NCBI RefSeq assembly: GCF_012516435.1 | Contig: NZ_CP051216.1 | Span: 2,851,669-2,915,668 of the forward strand | DNA length: 64,000 bases | Reading direction: 5' to 3' | Source: Pseudodesulfovibrio sp. zrk46 | GTDB taxonomy: Bacteria > Desulfobacterota > Desulfovibrionia > Desulfovibrionales > Desulfovibrionaceae | In this document: positions 18,621 through 28,055 of the stretch, in pieces | Layout: each line of letters opens with the position of its first letter | Position numbering within the stretch: the first letter of the stretch is position 1 | The notes under the pieces: generated by a model | Seen by the model: only the letters and a program-made list of their open reading frames with translations | Databases searched by the model: none | Told to the model about the DNA's origin: nothing | Position numbers and translations under genes: made by a program

Positions 18621-19673
18621 GTGAGTAATGAATTGAAGTCCTTCGTGGAAGGACTCGACGGCCTGGCCCTTGATTGCGAATCTCGCAAGGGCCAGGCCTG
18701 TTCGTTAAAGGAACTGGACGAACTCCGCATCGAGTTCTTGGGCCGTAAAGGCAAACTCGCTCAGGCCATGGGCCAGCTCGGCAAGCTCGATAATGCCGAC
18801 AAGCCCGAGGGCGGTAAGAAGGCCAATGAAGTCAAGCAGCGCATCACCGCGCTCATCGACTCCTGGCAGGCCGATCTGACCGCAGCTGAAGCAAGTCATG
18901 CCTTGTCCCTGTTTGATCCCACCATGCCTGGCCGCAAGCCTGCTGCAGGCTCACTGCATCCTGTCACTCTCGTCATGGACGAGGTGTGTGAGGTGTTGAC
19001 CGGACTCGGCTTTGAGCATGCTTCCGGTCCCGAGGTGGAGAATGACTGGCACAACTTTGAGGCCCTGAACATCCCTGCCGAGCACCCGGCCCGTGACATG
19101 CAGGACACCCTGTATGTTTCTGACAACATCGTTCTGCGCACCCATACCTCGGGTATGCAGATTCGCTCCATGCTCAAGCAGGAGCCTCCGGTGGCCGTTA
19201 TCGCTCCTGGCAAGGTGTATCGACGCGATTCCGACCTGACTCACACCCCGATGTTCCATCAGATCGAGGGGCTTCTGGTCGATAAGAACGTGTCCATGGC
19301 CGACCTGCGTGGAACTCTGACTGTCTTCGTGCGTCAGATCTTCGGCTCCAAAACCGAAGTCCGTTTCCGCCCCAGCTTCTTCCCGTTCACTGAACCCAGC
19401 GCCGAAGCAGATATTTCCTGTGTGGCCTGCGGTGGTAAGGGAACCAAGGACGGCAAGACCTGCCGTATCTGTAAGGGCACTGGCTGGGTGGAAATTCTGG
19501 GCTGCGGTATGGTTGATCCCAACGTCTTCAAGTCTGTTGGTTATGACCCCGAAGTCTACACCGGTTTCGCCTTTGGTCTCGGTATCGAGCGTATCGCCAT
19601 GTTGAAGTACAACATCGGTGATCTGCGCATGTTCTTTGAGAACGACGTCCGATTCCTCGAACAGTTCGCATAG
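18621..19673 (+). CDS. pheS: Phenylalanyl-tRNA synthetase, alpha subunit
   Basis: The catalytic subunit, 350 residues. The N-terminal coiled coil (to ~100) is followed by the class II core with [20 protein letters not shown], motif 2 in [20 protein letters not shown], and motif 3 [27 protein letters not shown] and CRICKGTGW form a Cys-rich loop, perhaps metal-binding, seen in several bacterial PheS proteins. The start is GTG at 18621, three bases after rplT, with AAGGTGAG upstream. It forms an alpha2beta2 enzyme with PheT. A terminator-like hairpin separates the two genes. Confidence 0.95.
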   Translation: MSNELKSFVEGLDGLALDCESRKGQACSLKELDELRIEFLGRKGKLAQAMGQLGKLDNADKPEGGKKANEVKQRITALIDSWQADLTAAEASHALSLFDPTMPGRKPAAGSLHPVTLVMDEVCEVLTGLGFEHASGPEVENDWHNFEALNIPAEHPARDMQDTLYVSDNIVLRTHTSGMQIRSMLKQEPPVAVIAPGKVYRRDSDLTHTPMFHQIEGLLVDKNVSMADLRGTLTVFVRQIFGSKTEVRFRPSFFPFTEPSAEADISCVACGGKGTKDGKTCRICKGTGWVEILGCGMVDPNVFKSVGYDPEVYTGFAFGLGIERIAMLKYNIGDLRMFFENDVRFLEQFA

Positions 19674-19680
19674 ATTCTTT

Positions 19681-19726
19681 GCGGCCCGGAGCACTCCGCA
19701 CCGGGGTACTCCGTGGTCGCTTTTTT
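19681..19726 (+). terminator. Terminator-like hairpin between pheS and pheT
   Basis: GCGGCC-CGGAG pairs with CTCCG-T-GGTCGC around a ~15-base loop and is followed by TTTTTT. It lies eight bases after the pheS stop and 28 bases before pheT, so it may reduce pheT transcription or indicate a separate pheT promoter. Confidence 0.6.
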
Positions 19727-19754
19727 ATAACTTTTCTACACTTACGGTAGTGCA

Positions 19755-22157
19755 ATGTTAGTCAGTCTCAATTGGTTGAGGGAATTCGTCCCCTACGAGG
19801 GCGAGATTCAGGCGCTTGGTGACAAACTCACCATGCTGGGCCTCGAACTCGAAGGCATCGAAGATCCGTTCGAGCAAGTTCAGGATATCGTAATCGGCCA
19901 TGTGGTTGAGTGCGAGAAGCACCCCGAAGCGGAAAAGCTGTCGGTCTGCACCGTGGATGTCGGCGAAGCTGAAACTTTGACCATCGTCTGTGGCGCCCCC
20001 AATGTGGGCAAGGGGCAGAAGGTCCCTGTCGCCAAGGTTGGTACTGTTATGCCCGAGGGCATGAAGATCAAGAAGGCCAAACTCCGTGGGATCAAGTCTT
20101 TCGGTATGATCTGTTCCGAGCGTGAACTTGGCTTCTCCGAAGATCATGATGGCATTTGGGTTCTGGATGACTCCTTCAAAGTCGGTGAAAAACTCGTCGA
20201 TGCTCTGAATCTTGAGCGTACCGTGTTCGATTTCGACATCACACCCAACCGTGCAGACTGCCTGTCCATTCTCGGCTTTGCCCGTGAGACAGCGCTGGCT
20301 TTTGATTTGCCCCTGACCATGCCGGAACTGAATCTGGTTGAGGCCGGAGGCAACGCAGCCGATGACATCAAGATTTTGATCGACGACCCGGAGCTATGCC
20401 CGGCATATCATGCCCGCATCATCCGTAACGTCGAAACCCGCAAGTCCCCGGACTGGATGCGCTTCAAGCTCCTGTCTCTGGGGCAGCGTCCTATTTCCAA
20501 TATCGTCGACGTGACCAACTATGTCATGTTCGAACTCGGTCAGCCGCAGCACGCATTTGATCTGGATCTCATTGAGGATGCTACTATCCGCGTTGCCCCG
20601 GCTACCGAGGGTATGAAGTTCACCACTCTGGACGACATGGAGCGCACCCTTACCTCTAACGACCTGCTCATTTGGGACGGCAAAAAGCCTGTCGCTCTGG
20701 CCGGTGTTATGGGTGGTGCCAACTCGGAAATGACTGATAAATCCACCAACGTCCTGCTGGAAGCAGCTGTCTTTCGTCCGGGTACAGTTCGTAAGACGGC
20801 TCGTCGACTGGCTCTGCCGTCCGATGCTTCCTACCGTTTCGAGCGTGGCGTTGACCAGCAGTTGACTCGTTTCTGTCAGGATCGCGCTGCTCAGCTTATG
20901 GCTGAGACCTCTGGTGGTCAGGTTGTTTCCGGTGTGGTTTCCAATGAGCCCAAGCCGTGGAATGATCGTCAGCATGGTTACCGCCATGCCCGCTGCATGT
21001 CCTTGCTGGGCCTTGATCTCGAGCCTGCATTCGCCAAGAAAGTATTCGAAGGCGAAGGCTGTACCGTTGACGATTCCAATGCCGACAACTGGACCGTTGG
21101 TTCTCCGTCCCACCGCCTTGATCTGGAGCGCGAAGTCGACCTCTATGAAGAGGTCGGTCGAGTCTTTGGTTTGGATCAGATCCCGGCAGTCCTGCCCAAG
21201 GTTGCCAAACGCATGGACGGCAAGGTCGCCTCTGAGACCGAGTACGGTTTCCTCAAAAATATCAAGGAGTGGGGCGCAGGTGCAGGTCTGAACGAGGCAA
21301 TCAACTACTCCTTCGTGGGTGATGAAGATCTCGACCGCCTCAATCTGCCCGCTGATGAGCGTGTCGCCATCGCCAACCCGCTGTCCGCAGACCAGAATGT
21401 CTTGCGTACTGCATTGGCTCCTGGCCTGTTGAATACGCTCAAGAACAACCTTGCTCAGGGCAACAACCATGTTCGTATCTTCGAAGTTGCTAAGCGTTTC
21501 GTAGCTGATTCAGAGTCCGAGACTGAGACTCGTGAATTCGGTCGCCTCGGCCTGCTCATGCACGGCCCGCGTCACGCCACTGAGTGGCCGTGGGAAGCTG
21601 GTGATGTCGATTATCTCGACGTGAAAGGCCATGTTGAACATCTGGTAGTGAACCACCTTAAGCTTGATGAGCCTACTTTTGCTCTGGCTGAGGAACACGC
21701 CTACCTTGAGCCCTGCGTTGAAGTCTCTCTTGGAGAGAAGCAGATCGGCCTTATCGGTAAAGTCAAGACAGATATTGCTGATTTCTACCACGCCAAGAAG
21801 GATGTCTGGATGGCTGAACTGCAGCTGGATGTGTTGCGTGAGATCGTTGACGCTCATAAGATCGTATTTGAGCCGCTGCCTGTCTTCCCGCCCAGCCGTC
21901 GTGATGTCACCGTTATCGGCCCCTCAACTCTGCCTGCACAGGCAATTCGTGAGGCCATTGCGAACGCGGGCGTAAAGATTCTTGAGTCTGTAGAACTTGT
22001 TGCCGAGTTCGTACCCGAAGGACAGGAAGAGGAGCGAAACCTTTCCTTCCGCCTGACTTACCGCGATCCCAAGAAGACGCTGAAGGACAAGCAGGTCGAC
22101 AAGGAGCACAAGAAAGTGCTTGCCGCTCTGGAAAAGAATCTGCCGATTCGCTTCTAG
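19755..22157 (+). CDS. pheT: Phenylalanyl-tRNA synthetase, beta subunit
   Basis: The beta subunit, 800 residues, the normal length. The order is N-terminal tRNA-binding (EMAP-like) domain with VIGHVVECEKHPEAEKLSVC (~40-150), B3/4 editing domain with NIVDVTNYVMFELGQPQHAF, B5 domain (~400-475), core-like domain, and C-terminal FDX-ACB anticodon domain with PPSRRDVTVIGPSTLP. The ATG at 19755 gives the conserved LVSLNWLREFVPY start, but no strong Shine-Dalgarno is seen. It ends at a strong terminator. Confidence 0.95.
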   Translation: MLVSLNWLREFVPYEGEIQALGDKLTMLGLELEGIEDPFEQVQDIVIGHVVECEKHPEAEKLSVCTVDVGEAETLTIVCGAPNVGKGQKVPVAKVGTVMPEGMKIKKAKLRGIKSFGMICSERELGFSEDHDGIWVLDDSFKVGEKLVDALNLERTVFDFDITPNRADCLSILGFARETALAFDLPLTMPELNLVEAGGNAADDIKILIDDPELCPAYHARIIRNVETRKSPDWMRFKLLSLGQRPISNIVDVTNYVMFELGQPQHAFDLDLIEDATIRVAPATEGMKFTTLDDMERTLTSNDLLIWDGKKPVALAGVMGGANSEMTDKSTNVLLEAAVFRPGTVRKTARRLALPSDASYRFERGVDQQLTRFCQDRAAQLMAETSGGQVVSGVVSNEPKPWNDRQHGYRHARCMSLLGLDLEPAFAKKVFEGEGCTVDDSNADNWTVGSPSHRLDLEREVDLYEEVGRVFGLDQIPAVLPKVAKRMDGKVASETEYGFLKNIKEWGAGAGLNEAINYSFVGDEDLDRLNLPADERVAIANPLSADQNVLRTALAPGLLNTLKNNLAQGNNHVRIFEVAKRFVADSESETETREFGRLGLLMHGPRHATEWPWEAGDVDYLDVKGHVEHLVVNHLKLDEPTFALAEEHAYLEPCVEVSLGEKQIGLIGKVKTDIADFYHAKKDVWMAELQLDVLREIVDAHKIVFEPLPVFPPSRRDVTVIGPSTLPAQAIREAIANAGVKILESVELVAEFVPEGQEEERNLSFRLTYRDPKKTLKDKQVDKEHKKVLAALEKNLPIRF

Positions 22158-22171
22158 TTAAAGCTAAGAAT

Positions 22172-22208
22172 AAGCCCCCTGTTTCAATATGAAGCAGGGG
22201 GCTTTTTT
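22172..22208 (+). terminator. Intrinsic terminator after pheT
   Basis: AAGCCCCCTG and CAGGGGGCTT form the outer stem, with an inner TTC/GAA, followed by TTTTTA, ending the translation operon. Confidence 0.9.
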
Positions 22209-22279
22209 ATTGGGGCACTATCGGAAGCGGATTATGTAATCTTATTGAATCGTGCGTAGCGATTTGTTATGTTAACCAA

Positions 22280-22588
22280 ATGGAAGATTTGCAGGAGTTC
22301 AAGAGGTATAAGATCGGTCAGGCGGCCAAAGAGATTGGCGTCAAGACGTACGTGCTGCGGTTCTGGGAAGGGGAGTTCGATGAAATCGACCCTATTCGGA
22401 CAGATTCGGGCCAACGATTGTATACCGAGGATCATCTGGAGATCATCCGTGAGATCAAGCGCCTTTTGTATGATGAAGGGCTAACCATAGACGGAGCCAA
22501 GAAAAAGCTGCAGAGCCGAGAACACTCGGACATTTTAACGGAAGTACGTGACGAATTGCTTGCGATTAAGCGGCTCCTGAATTCTTGA
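22280..22588 (+). CDS. MerR-family transcriptional regulator
   Basis: A short regulator of 102 residues. The N-terminal winged-helix DNA-binding domain is clear (KRYKIGQAAKEIGVKTYVLR, FWEGEF, RLYTEDHLEIIREIKRLLYD). It is followed by a helix (GLTIDGAKKKLQ) and a short tail, so there is little room for an effector domain. A MerR-like gene after pheT is common in delta- and gammaproteobacteria, often near ihfA. The ribosome site is weak. It precedes the AsmA-like gene by 24 bases. Confidence 0.85.
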   Translation: MEDLQEFKRYKIGQAAKEIGVKTYVLRFWEGEFDEIDPIRTDSGQRLYTEDHLEIIREIKRLLYDEGLTIDGAKKKLQSREHSDILTEVRDELLAIKRLLNS

Positions 22589-22612
22589 TTATCTGATCCT
22601 GGGAGGACCGCG

Positions 22613-24763
22613 ATGAAACGAGCGGTGAAACTGAGTATAATTGGACTTGGTGTTGCGTTTTGTGTGGTCATCCTGGCTGTCGTCGTTTTTTTCTCCACAT
22701 TCGATCTTAATAATTACAAAGATCGTATCGCGCAGGCGGTACATGATGAAACCGGACGGACGTTGACCTTTGAAGGCGATCTGAGCTTGGGATTCTTTCC
22801 TCGGCTAGGAGTGTCGTTGGGCGGGGTGAGCCTAAGCAATGCCAACGGGTTCAAGGATGAGTTCATGGTGCGAGCCGATTCGGCTCGTGTCTCCGTACGT
22901 ATATTACCACTGATATTTGGCAAGATTCGTTTTGGTACGTTGGAGTTGGACGGGTTGAGCCTCAACTTGAGTCGCCGTAAAGACGGTGTCGCAAATTGGG
23001 ATGACCTTGTTGGACGTGCTCCCAAAGATGAGCCAGAGAAGGAAGGGCGTAATGAGCAGTTCTCTCTTGATATCGAGGGAGTGACTGTTCGATCTGCCAG
23101 CCTTGCTTGGGATGATGATGTTGCTGACGTCCTGTTCGTGTTGCGTGACATAAATCTGGAAACCGGGAGAATCTACAAGGGTGCGCCATTCCCCATGAAG
23201 GCAGAGTTGGCTTTCGAATGCAGCGATCCTGGCGTGCAGGGCAAATTGCAGGTTACAGGGAAGTCCTCTCTCGATTTGGAGAACCGGGAATACGGCCATA
23301 TGGATATGAAACTCTCTCTTGATGCAAAGGGAGATGCAGTGCCGGGTGGTGTTGTTTCAGGAACGGCAGCGTTCACGTTTCTGGTTATGAATTTCAACGA
23401 AGAGCATGCCCAGTTAACGGGTTTTACTGCTTCTGCATACGGCATGAACGCCCATGTTGACGGTTCCCTTGAAGGCATTACAGATGGTATTCGCAAGGTT
23501 GTCGCCACTGTAAGTATTGATCCTTTTGATGCGCGAAAGTCATTAACCCAATTGGGGTTGGATGTGCCTGATACCGCAGAGGCGAGTGCTTTGACTTCCG
23601 TAAAGGGAATGGCCGATGTCGTGTATGTTCCTGGCGATCTGGAGTTGAAGACCTTTTCGACGATAGTGGATGGAGCTCAAGCATCGGGAAGTATGCGTGT
23701 GAAATGGGGGGCGGAAAAAGGGTATGCGTTTGCCCGTTTGGATGCCGGGACAATCGATCTGGATCGCTATCTCCCTCCCGATCATGCTGACAATACTACC
23801 GCAGCCAAGGAAGAGGCCGCACAAGGTAGCGGAGAACGTATTTTTAATACTCGTCTTTTGAGACGGCTGAATCTGGACCTTGAGGGTAAGGTCGCAAAGC
23901 TCCGTGCAGAAGGCATGTGGTTTGAAAACGTACACGCCAAGGCTAAGGCGGAGAATGGAATGATTAACATCAATCCATTGGCAGCTGATCTCTATGGCGG
24001 CACTTTGTCTTCCGGCATTACCATCAATGCCACAGGGCAGTATCCGGACGCCAATTTAATTGCAGGACTGCACAAAGTGAACATAGGTGATCTCTCCCGT
24101 GATGTGACTGGAGAATCCTCCTATGAAGGGATACTAGAATTTAATGCTGCCGTTTCCGCCAATGGTGAGCGGCTGCCCATATTGCTTCGTTCCATGAATG
24201 GAAAACTGAGCTTGCAGTTGACGGATGGCGTTTTCCCCGGTGTTGACCTTGCGGAAATGGCCAAGAAAACCCACGAAAGCAAAGGGAAGAAAGAGGGCAC
24301 GGTTGAGGCGGTAGCGACTGATTCAACAAAGTTTGGAACCATCGAAGGCACTGCCGTCATCAAGTCTGGTATTTTGCGGAACAAGGACCTTGAAGTCAAA
24401 GCTCCGGGACTGCGAGCTAATGGTGAGGGAATAGTAAAGTTACCTACCCGTGAACTCGATTACCTCTTAAAAGTGAAGCTTGTGGCATCAAAAGAAGGTC
24501 AGGGAGGCAAATCGTCAGACGATCTCTTTGGCGTCATGGTTCCCATTCGCGTGAGCGGCACCTTGGAACACCCTCGCTATTGGGTGAGTCTTACTGAATA
24601 CGTCAAAGCGTTGGGTGGTGCGGTTATAGGCACGGCTGGAAGTATCATCGGTGGCGTGACAGGAGTCATCAAAGGTGTGGGCAAGGCTGTGACCGGCGGC
24701 GGTGGACCGGAGAAAGAGAAACAAGAGGCTGAGCCCCACAAGAAGTTTCTTGGAATCTTCTAA
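22613..24763 (+). CDS. AsmA-family protein
   Basis: A protein of 716 residues with one N-terminal membrane helix (LSIIGLGVAFCVVILAVVVF) and a large periplasmic part. The start of the periplasmic region (FDLNNYKDRIAQAVHDETGR, LTFEGDLSLGFFPRLGVSLG) is the AsmA signature. The C-terminal third (TDGVFPGVDLAEMAKKTHES, DSTKFGTIEGTAVIKSGIL) also matches. AsmA-like proteins are thought to act in outer-membrane assembly and lipid transport as repeating beta-groove bridges. The very C-terminus ends with a glycine/hydrophobic stretch and KKFLGIF. It is close behind the MerR gene and tail-to-tail with the diguanylate cyclase operon. Confidence 0.88.
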   Translation: MKRAVKLSIIGLGVAFCVVILAVVVFFSTFDLNNYKDRIAQAVHDETGRTLTFEGDLSLGFFPRLGVSLGGVSLSNANGFKDEFMVRADSARVSVRILPLIFGKIRFGTLELDGLSLNLSRRKDGVANWDDLVGRAPKDEPEKEGRNEQFSLDIEGVTVRSASLAWDDDVADVLFVLRDINLETGRIYKGAPFPMKAELAFECSDPGVQGKLQVTGKSSLDLENREYGHMDMKLSLDAKGDAVPGGVVSGTAAFTFLVMNFNEEHAQLTGFTASAYGMNAHVDGSLEGITDGIRKVVATVSIDPFDARKSLTQLGLDVPDTAEASALTSVKGMADVVYVPGDLELKTFSTIVDGAQASGSMRVKWGAEKGYAFARLDAGTIDLDRYLPPDHADNTTAAKEEAAQGSGERIFNTRLLRRLNLDLEGKVAKLRAEGMWFENVHAKAKAENGMININPLAADLYGGTLSSGITINATGQYPDANLIAGLHKVNIGDLSRDVTGESSYEGILEFNAAVSANGERLPILLRSMNGKLSLQLTDGVFPGVDLAEMAKKTHESKGKKEGTVEAVATDSTKFGTIEGTAVIKSGILRNKDLEVKAPGLRANGEGIVKLPTRELDYLLKVKLVASKEGQGGKSSDDLFGVMVPIRVSGTLEHPRYWVSLTEYVKALGGAVIGTAGSIIGGVTGVIKGVGKAVTGGGGPEKEKQEAEPHKKFLGIF

Positions 24764-24772
24764 TCGTGGCAG

Positions 24773-25669
24773 CTACTGGCTGACGACCTTGTTGCGGCCG
24801 GTTTCCTTGGCCTTGTAGAGGGCGGCATCAGCTCTGTTTACAAAGGTGATGAGCGTATCATCGTCTTTGAGTTGTGCGACGCCAAAGCTGGCAGTCTTCT
24901 GGCCTACCTTGGGGAATTCCTGTGCCTCGATTTGCCGTCTGAGTCCCTCGGCCATCTGGGTTGCCCCCATGATATCCGTATTTCTCATGATGATGAGAAA
25001 TTCCTCTCCTCCCCATCTCCCGGGAATATCTTCTCTGCGAACACTATTGGCAAGGATTGAGGCAATTCTTTTAAGGACTCTGTCTCCGGTTGTGTGGCCG
25101 TATGTGTCGTTGACAGACTTGAAGTGATCAATGTCCGTCATGATAATGGAGAGAGGCTTAGCCTGTTGCTTGGCGCGCTTCTTTTCCGCTTTCATGGCTT
25201 CATCAAGGCGCAGTCGGTTGGCTAACCCTGTCAAAGGATCAGTGCTTGATATCTGTTCCAGCTTTTTGTTCTGAAGAGCCATCATGGCGTGTGTTTCGGC
25301 AAGTTGGCTTTGAATTTCCTTGAGGTCTGTGATGTCGACTCGAATGAACTGGGTCACGATGGAGCCGTCCGTCCAGCCAAGAGCGCGTGCTTTTACCTGG
25401 TACCAGCAGTCTTCCACTTCGTTGAAATATTCAAAGTTGTTGGTTTGATCATTCGGCAGACCTTCCTCGGTCAGGACATGTTGTATTGGACAGAAATCAC
25501 ATGGAACATTGATTCCGTGCAAGGCCTTGTAACAGGTCTTGCCGCGGAGATCCCCGTAGATATCGGACAATAGCTTGTTTGCAAAGACGATTTCATATTT
25601 TGAGACATCGGCAATATATACCTGAAACGGGATGAGATCGAAGTGGGATTCAAGCAGGTTCCGAAACAT
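24773..25669 (-). CDS. PAS-GGDEF diguanylate cyclase
   Basis: A cytoplasmic enzyme of 298 residues. An N-terminal PAS domain (~1-115) carries a Cys cluster (CYKALHGINVPCDFCP). A short coiled coil leads to a GGDEF domain (~135-298) starting at DPLTGLANR. The active site is GGEEF, and RRED five residues before it is a product-inhibition I-site (RxxD). It should make c-di-GMP. It is the third gene of a minus-strand operon, five bases after the CheY-like gene. The PAS cysteines could bind a metal or haem or sense redox; that is inferred. Confidence 0.9.
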   Translation of the reverse strand: MFRNLLESHFDLIPFQVYIADVSKYEIVFANKLLSDIYGDLRGKTCYKALHGINVPCDFCPIQHVLTEEGLPNDQTNNFEYFNEVEDCWYQVKARALGWTDGSIVTQFIRVDITDLKEIQSQLAETHAMMALQNKKLEQISSTDPLTGLANRLRLDEAMKAEKKRAKQQAKPLSIIMTDIDHFKSVNDTYGHTTGDRVLKRIASILANSVRREDIPGRWGGEEFLIIMRNTDIMGATQMAEGLRRQIEAQEFPKVGQKTASFGVAQLKDDDTLITFVNRADAALYKAKETGRNKVVSQ

Positions 25670-25674
25670 CTCGT

Positions 25675-26043
25675 TTACAACTCCATGATCTGCTTGATTC
25701 GTTGGCTCAGCTTGTCTGCGGTTACGGGCTTAACCACGTATCCCTTGGCTCCGGCTTCGATGGCCTGCTGGACTATCTCCTGTTGTGCGTGAGAGGTAAG
25801 GACCAGAATGTTGGCGTTCGGGTCTGCATCAATGATGATGCGTGTTGCCTCGATGCCGTCCATATCGGGCATGGTGATATCCATGGTGATAAGGTCGGGG
25901 CGTTCCTTGCTGAAAACCTCAATGGCTTCCGTGCCATTTTCGGCCTGTCCGACCACGGTGTGACCAAGCTGCTCGAGCATTTGTATGATCTTGGTTCGGA
26001 TGATGACCGAATCGTCAGCAACCAATACCTTCAAGCCTTTCAT
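25675..26043 (-). CDS. CheY-like single-domain response regulator
   Basis: A stand-alone receiver domain of 122 residues. It has VLVADDS (acidic pair), the phospho-acceptor Asp in DLITMDITMPDMDG, the switch Thr/Ser in LVLTSHA, and the Lys in GYVVKPVTADKL. With no output domain it should act by protein contact, as CheY does. It is in an operon with a CheX-like phosphatase candidate upstream and the diguanylate cyclase downstream, so phosphorylation may regulate either motility or the cyclase. Confidence 0.93.
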   Translation of the reverse strand: MKGLKVLVADDSVIIRTKIIQMLEQLGHTVVGQAENGTEAIEVFSKERPDLITMDITMPDMDGIEATRIIIDADPNANILVLTSHAQQEIVQQAIEAGAKGYVVKPVTADKLSQRIKQIMEL

Positions 26044-26559
26044 TTATCGCTCCTTATATTCCAGTTTGTCGTCAAACAGATTGGGCGGCCCGATACAGAT
26101 CATGTCCATGTTTCCTTCTGGGAACTGGAGGGAGGCCATGTAAATTTTTGCTCTGTCTACCCGTCCTATCTGTTTCGCCCCGCTGATGAACAGTGGCGGG
26201 GTAATGGTGATGGGAGAACCTTTGTCAGAAACTTCTGCCAACGCATTTCCTGCTACGAGATTGAGTAGGTCTCCAGCTGTCACCTCAATAAATTTGTCCA
26301 CCATTTCATCGGTGACGGTCATCTCTTCCGTATACCTCTCCAGAATTGTATCGATGAGAGGTTTGTCGAAGCTGAAGGCAAGATAAACGCCAAGACCGCC
26401 ACTGAGCGCCACAAGGCTCGTCAAGGGCTTGAGTGTGTGCTGGTCGATGCTTTTTAGATGGTATTCGACCTTTTCAGCCTCGAGCCCCATTTCCTCGGCA
26501 AGGTATTCGACTGCCCGTTTGGAAAGGCTGGTCATGAGTGTGTTGATTTTCTTGTCCAT
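26044..26559 (-). CDS. CheX-like chemotaxis phosphatase domain protein
   Basis: A protein of 171 residues matching the CheC/CheX/FliY fold. The central helix carries EVTAGDLLNLVAGNALAEVS, the acidic-Asn pattern used by these phosphatases to dephosphorylate CheY-P. The tail (ITITPPLFISGAKQI, then MASLQFPEGNMDM) fits the CheX beta-strands. It directly abuts the CheY-like gene. It probably dephosphorylates that receiver. The gene is the first of the operon; its upstream region (26560-26631) is AT-rich and likely holds the promoter. Confidence 0.8.
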   Translation of the reverse strand: MDKKINTLMTSLSKRAVEYLAEEMGLEAEKVEYHLKSIDQHTLKPLTSLVALSGGLGVYLAFSFDKPLIDTILERYTEEMTVTDEMVDKFIEVTAGDLLNLVAGNALAEVSDKGSPITITPPLFISGAKQIGRVDRAKIYMASLQFPEGNMDMICIGPPNLFDDKLEYKER

Positions 26560-26631
26560 ACGATTCCCCTGGTCTGTTTGTAGAATATGCCGACAAAGGG
26601 AAAATAGAAATTATTATTGCATTAAGGGGTG

Positions 26632-26661
26632 AAATAAAAGAGCCGCCAATAGTGGCGGCTC
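26632..26661 (-). terminator. Terminator of the flagellar operon (after fliI)
   Basis: On the minus strand GAGCCGCC-ACTATT-GGCGGCTC is followed by TTTTATTT, 51 bases beyond the fliI stop. Confidence 0.8.
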
Positions 26662-26711
26662 AGTAAAAATTATTCCATCATGACGGGAAAGTTCGATGAT
26701 TGACCTGGAGG

Positions 26712-28055
26712 CTAACCTTCCTGCTGGGGAGGTTGCTGTGCTTGCTGTTGGTCTCCATTGACCAAGGCATTCATCTTGGCCATGGCGCTTTCCAGAGGTT
26801 CCTGCTCGGCAACGAGCTGCCGTAGAAACTGGTTGATAGGCCCGACCATACGGATGGCGGTATCCACTTCGGCGTTCGCCCCGCGCTGATAGGCACCGAT
26901 ATTGACCATGTCTTCCACTTTTTTGAATGTTGCCATGTGGCGGAGCAGGGCGCGTCCATCTGCTTGTGCCTGATCAGTGGTAATGTCATTTCTCAGACGG
27001 CTGACAGACTTAAGTACATCGATGGCCGGATAGTGGCCAAGGTCCGCCAAATCTCGGGTAAGCACGATGTGTCCGTCCAGAATGGAGCGGGTGGAGTCAG
27101 CAATAGGCTCGTTGAAGTCATCACCATCCACCAGCACTGTATAGATGCCTGTGATTGAGCCAGCCTGAGTCTTGCCAGCGCGCTCCAAGAGTCGAGGAAG
27201 GTGCGCGAAGACACTGGGAGTGTACCCACCGCGGGTAGGCGGTTCCCCCGCAGCCAAACCAACTTCGCGTCCAGCCATGGCAAATCGGGTGACAGAGTCC
27301 ATCATCAGCAGGACGTCCTTGCCTTCGTCGCGGAAGAATTCGGCAATGGCCGTTGCAGCATAGGCTGCGCGCATACGGATAAGCGGGCTCTTGTCCGAAG
27401 TGGCAACGACAAGCACTGAGCGGGCCATGCCTTCGGGGCCAAGATCGCGCTCCATGAACTCGACAACCTCTCTGCCACGCTCGCCGACAAGTGCGATGAC
27501 GTTGATATCCGCTTTGGTGTAGCGGGCCATCATACCAAGCGTCGTTGACTTGCCTACGCCGGATCCTGCCATGATGCCCACACGCTGACCTTTGCCCAGC
27601 GTCAACAGCGAATTCACTGAACGGATGCCGACGTCCAGCGGTTCGTTGATGCGAGGGCGTTCCAACGGGTTGGGCGGATCGCGATGCAAGGGGACGAATA
27701 CTTCGGGAGTAATGTGTCCTTTGCCGTCAAGTGGATCGCCAAAGGCGTCAATTGCGCGACCCAGCAGGGAGTATCCTACGGGCATATGCGGCGGGGTAGC
27801 TGCATTTTGAATGAGGTTGCCGGGGCCGATGCCGCGCATGTCCGAGTAGGGCATGAACAGACAGGCTCCGTCACGGAATCCGACCACTTCGGCCGGAATG
27901 GGGTTGCCATTGTCGGGTAGCAGATAACAGACCGAGCCGAGAGGCGCTTTGATGCCATGTCCTTCGGCGATGAGACCCACCACCTTGGTGACTTTGCCAA
28001 AAGTCTGGCAAGGGTCGAGGTCTTCAAGCAGTCCGAGTCGGGACCCCTGCATCAT
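26712..28055 (-). CDS. fliI: Flagellum-specific ATP synthase FliI
   Basis: The export ATPase, 447 residues. Walker A is GSGVGKSTTLG and Walker B lies in DVLLMMDSVTRFAMAGREVG; the region ALVGERGREVVEF and GGYTPSVFAHLPRLLERAG are typical of FliI/F1-beta relatives. The C-terminus ends in a Gln-rich tail. It energises export of flagellar subunits with FliH. It is the last gene of flgBC-fliEFGHI; its start directly abuts the fliH stop. Confidence 0.95.
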   Translation of the reverse strand: MMQGSRLGLLEDLDPCQTFGKVTKVVGLIAEGHGIKAPLGSVCYLLPDNGNPIPAEVVGFRDGACLFMPYSDMRGIGPGNLIQNAATPPHMPVGYSLLGRAIDAFGDPLDGKGHITPEVFVPLHRDPPNPLERPRINEPLDVGIRSVNSLLTLGKGQRVGIMAGSGVGKSTTLGMMARYTKADINVIALVGERGREVVEFMERDLGPEGMARSVLVVATSDKSPLIRMRAAYAATAIAEFFRDEGKDVLLMMDSVTRFAMAGREVGLAAGEPPTRGGYTPSVFAHLPRLLERAGKTQAGSITGIYTVLVDGDDFNEPIADSTRSILDGHIVLTRDLADLGHYPAIDVLKSVSRLRNDITTDQAQADGRALLRHMATFKKVEDMVNIGAYQRGANAEVDTAIRMVGPINQFLRQLVAEQEPLESAMAKMNALVNGDQQQAQQPPQQEG

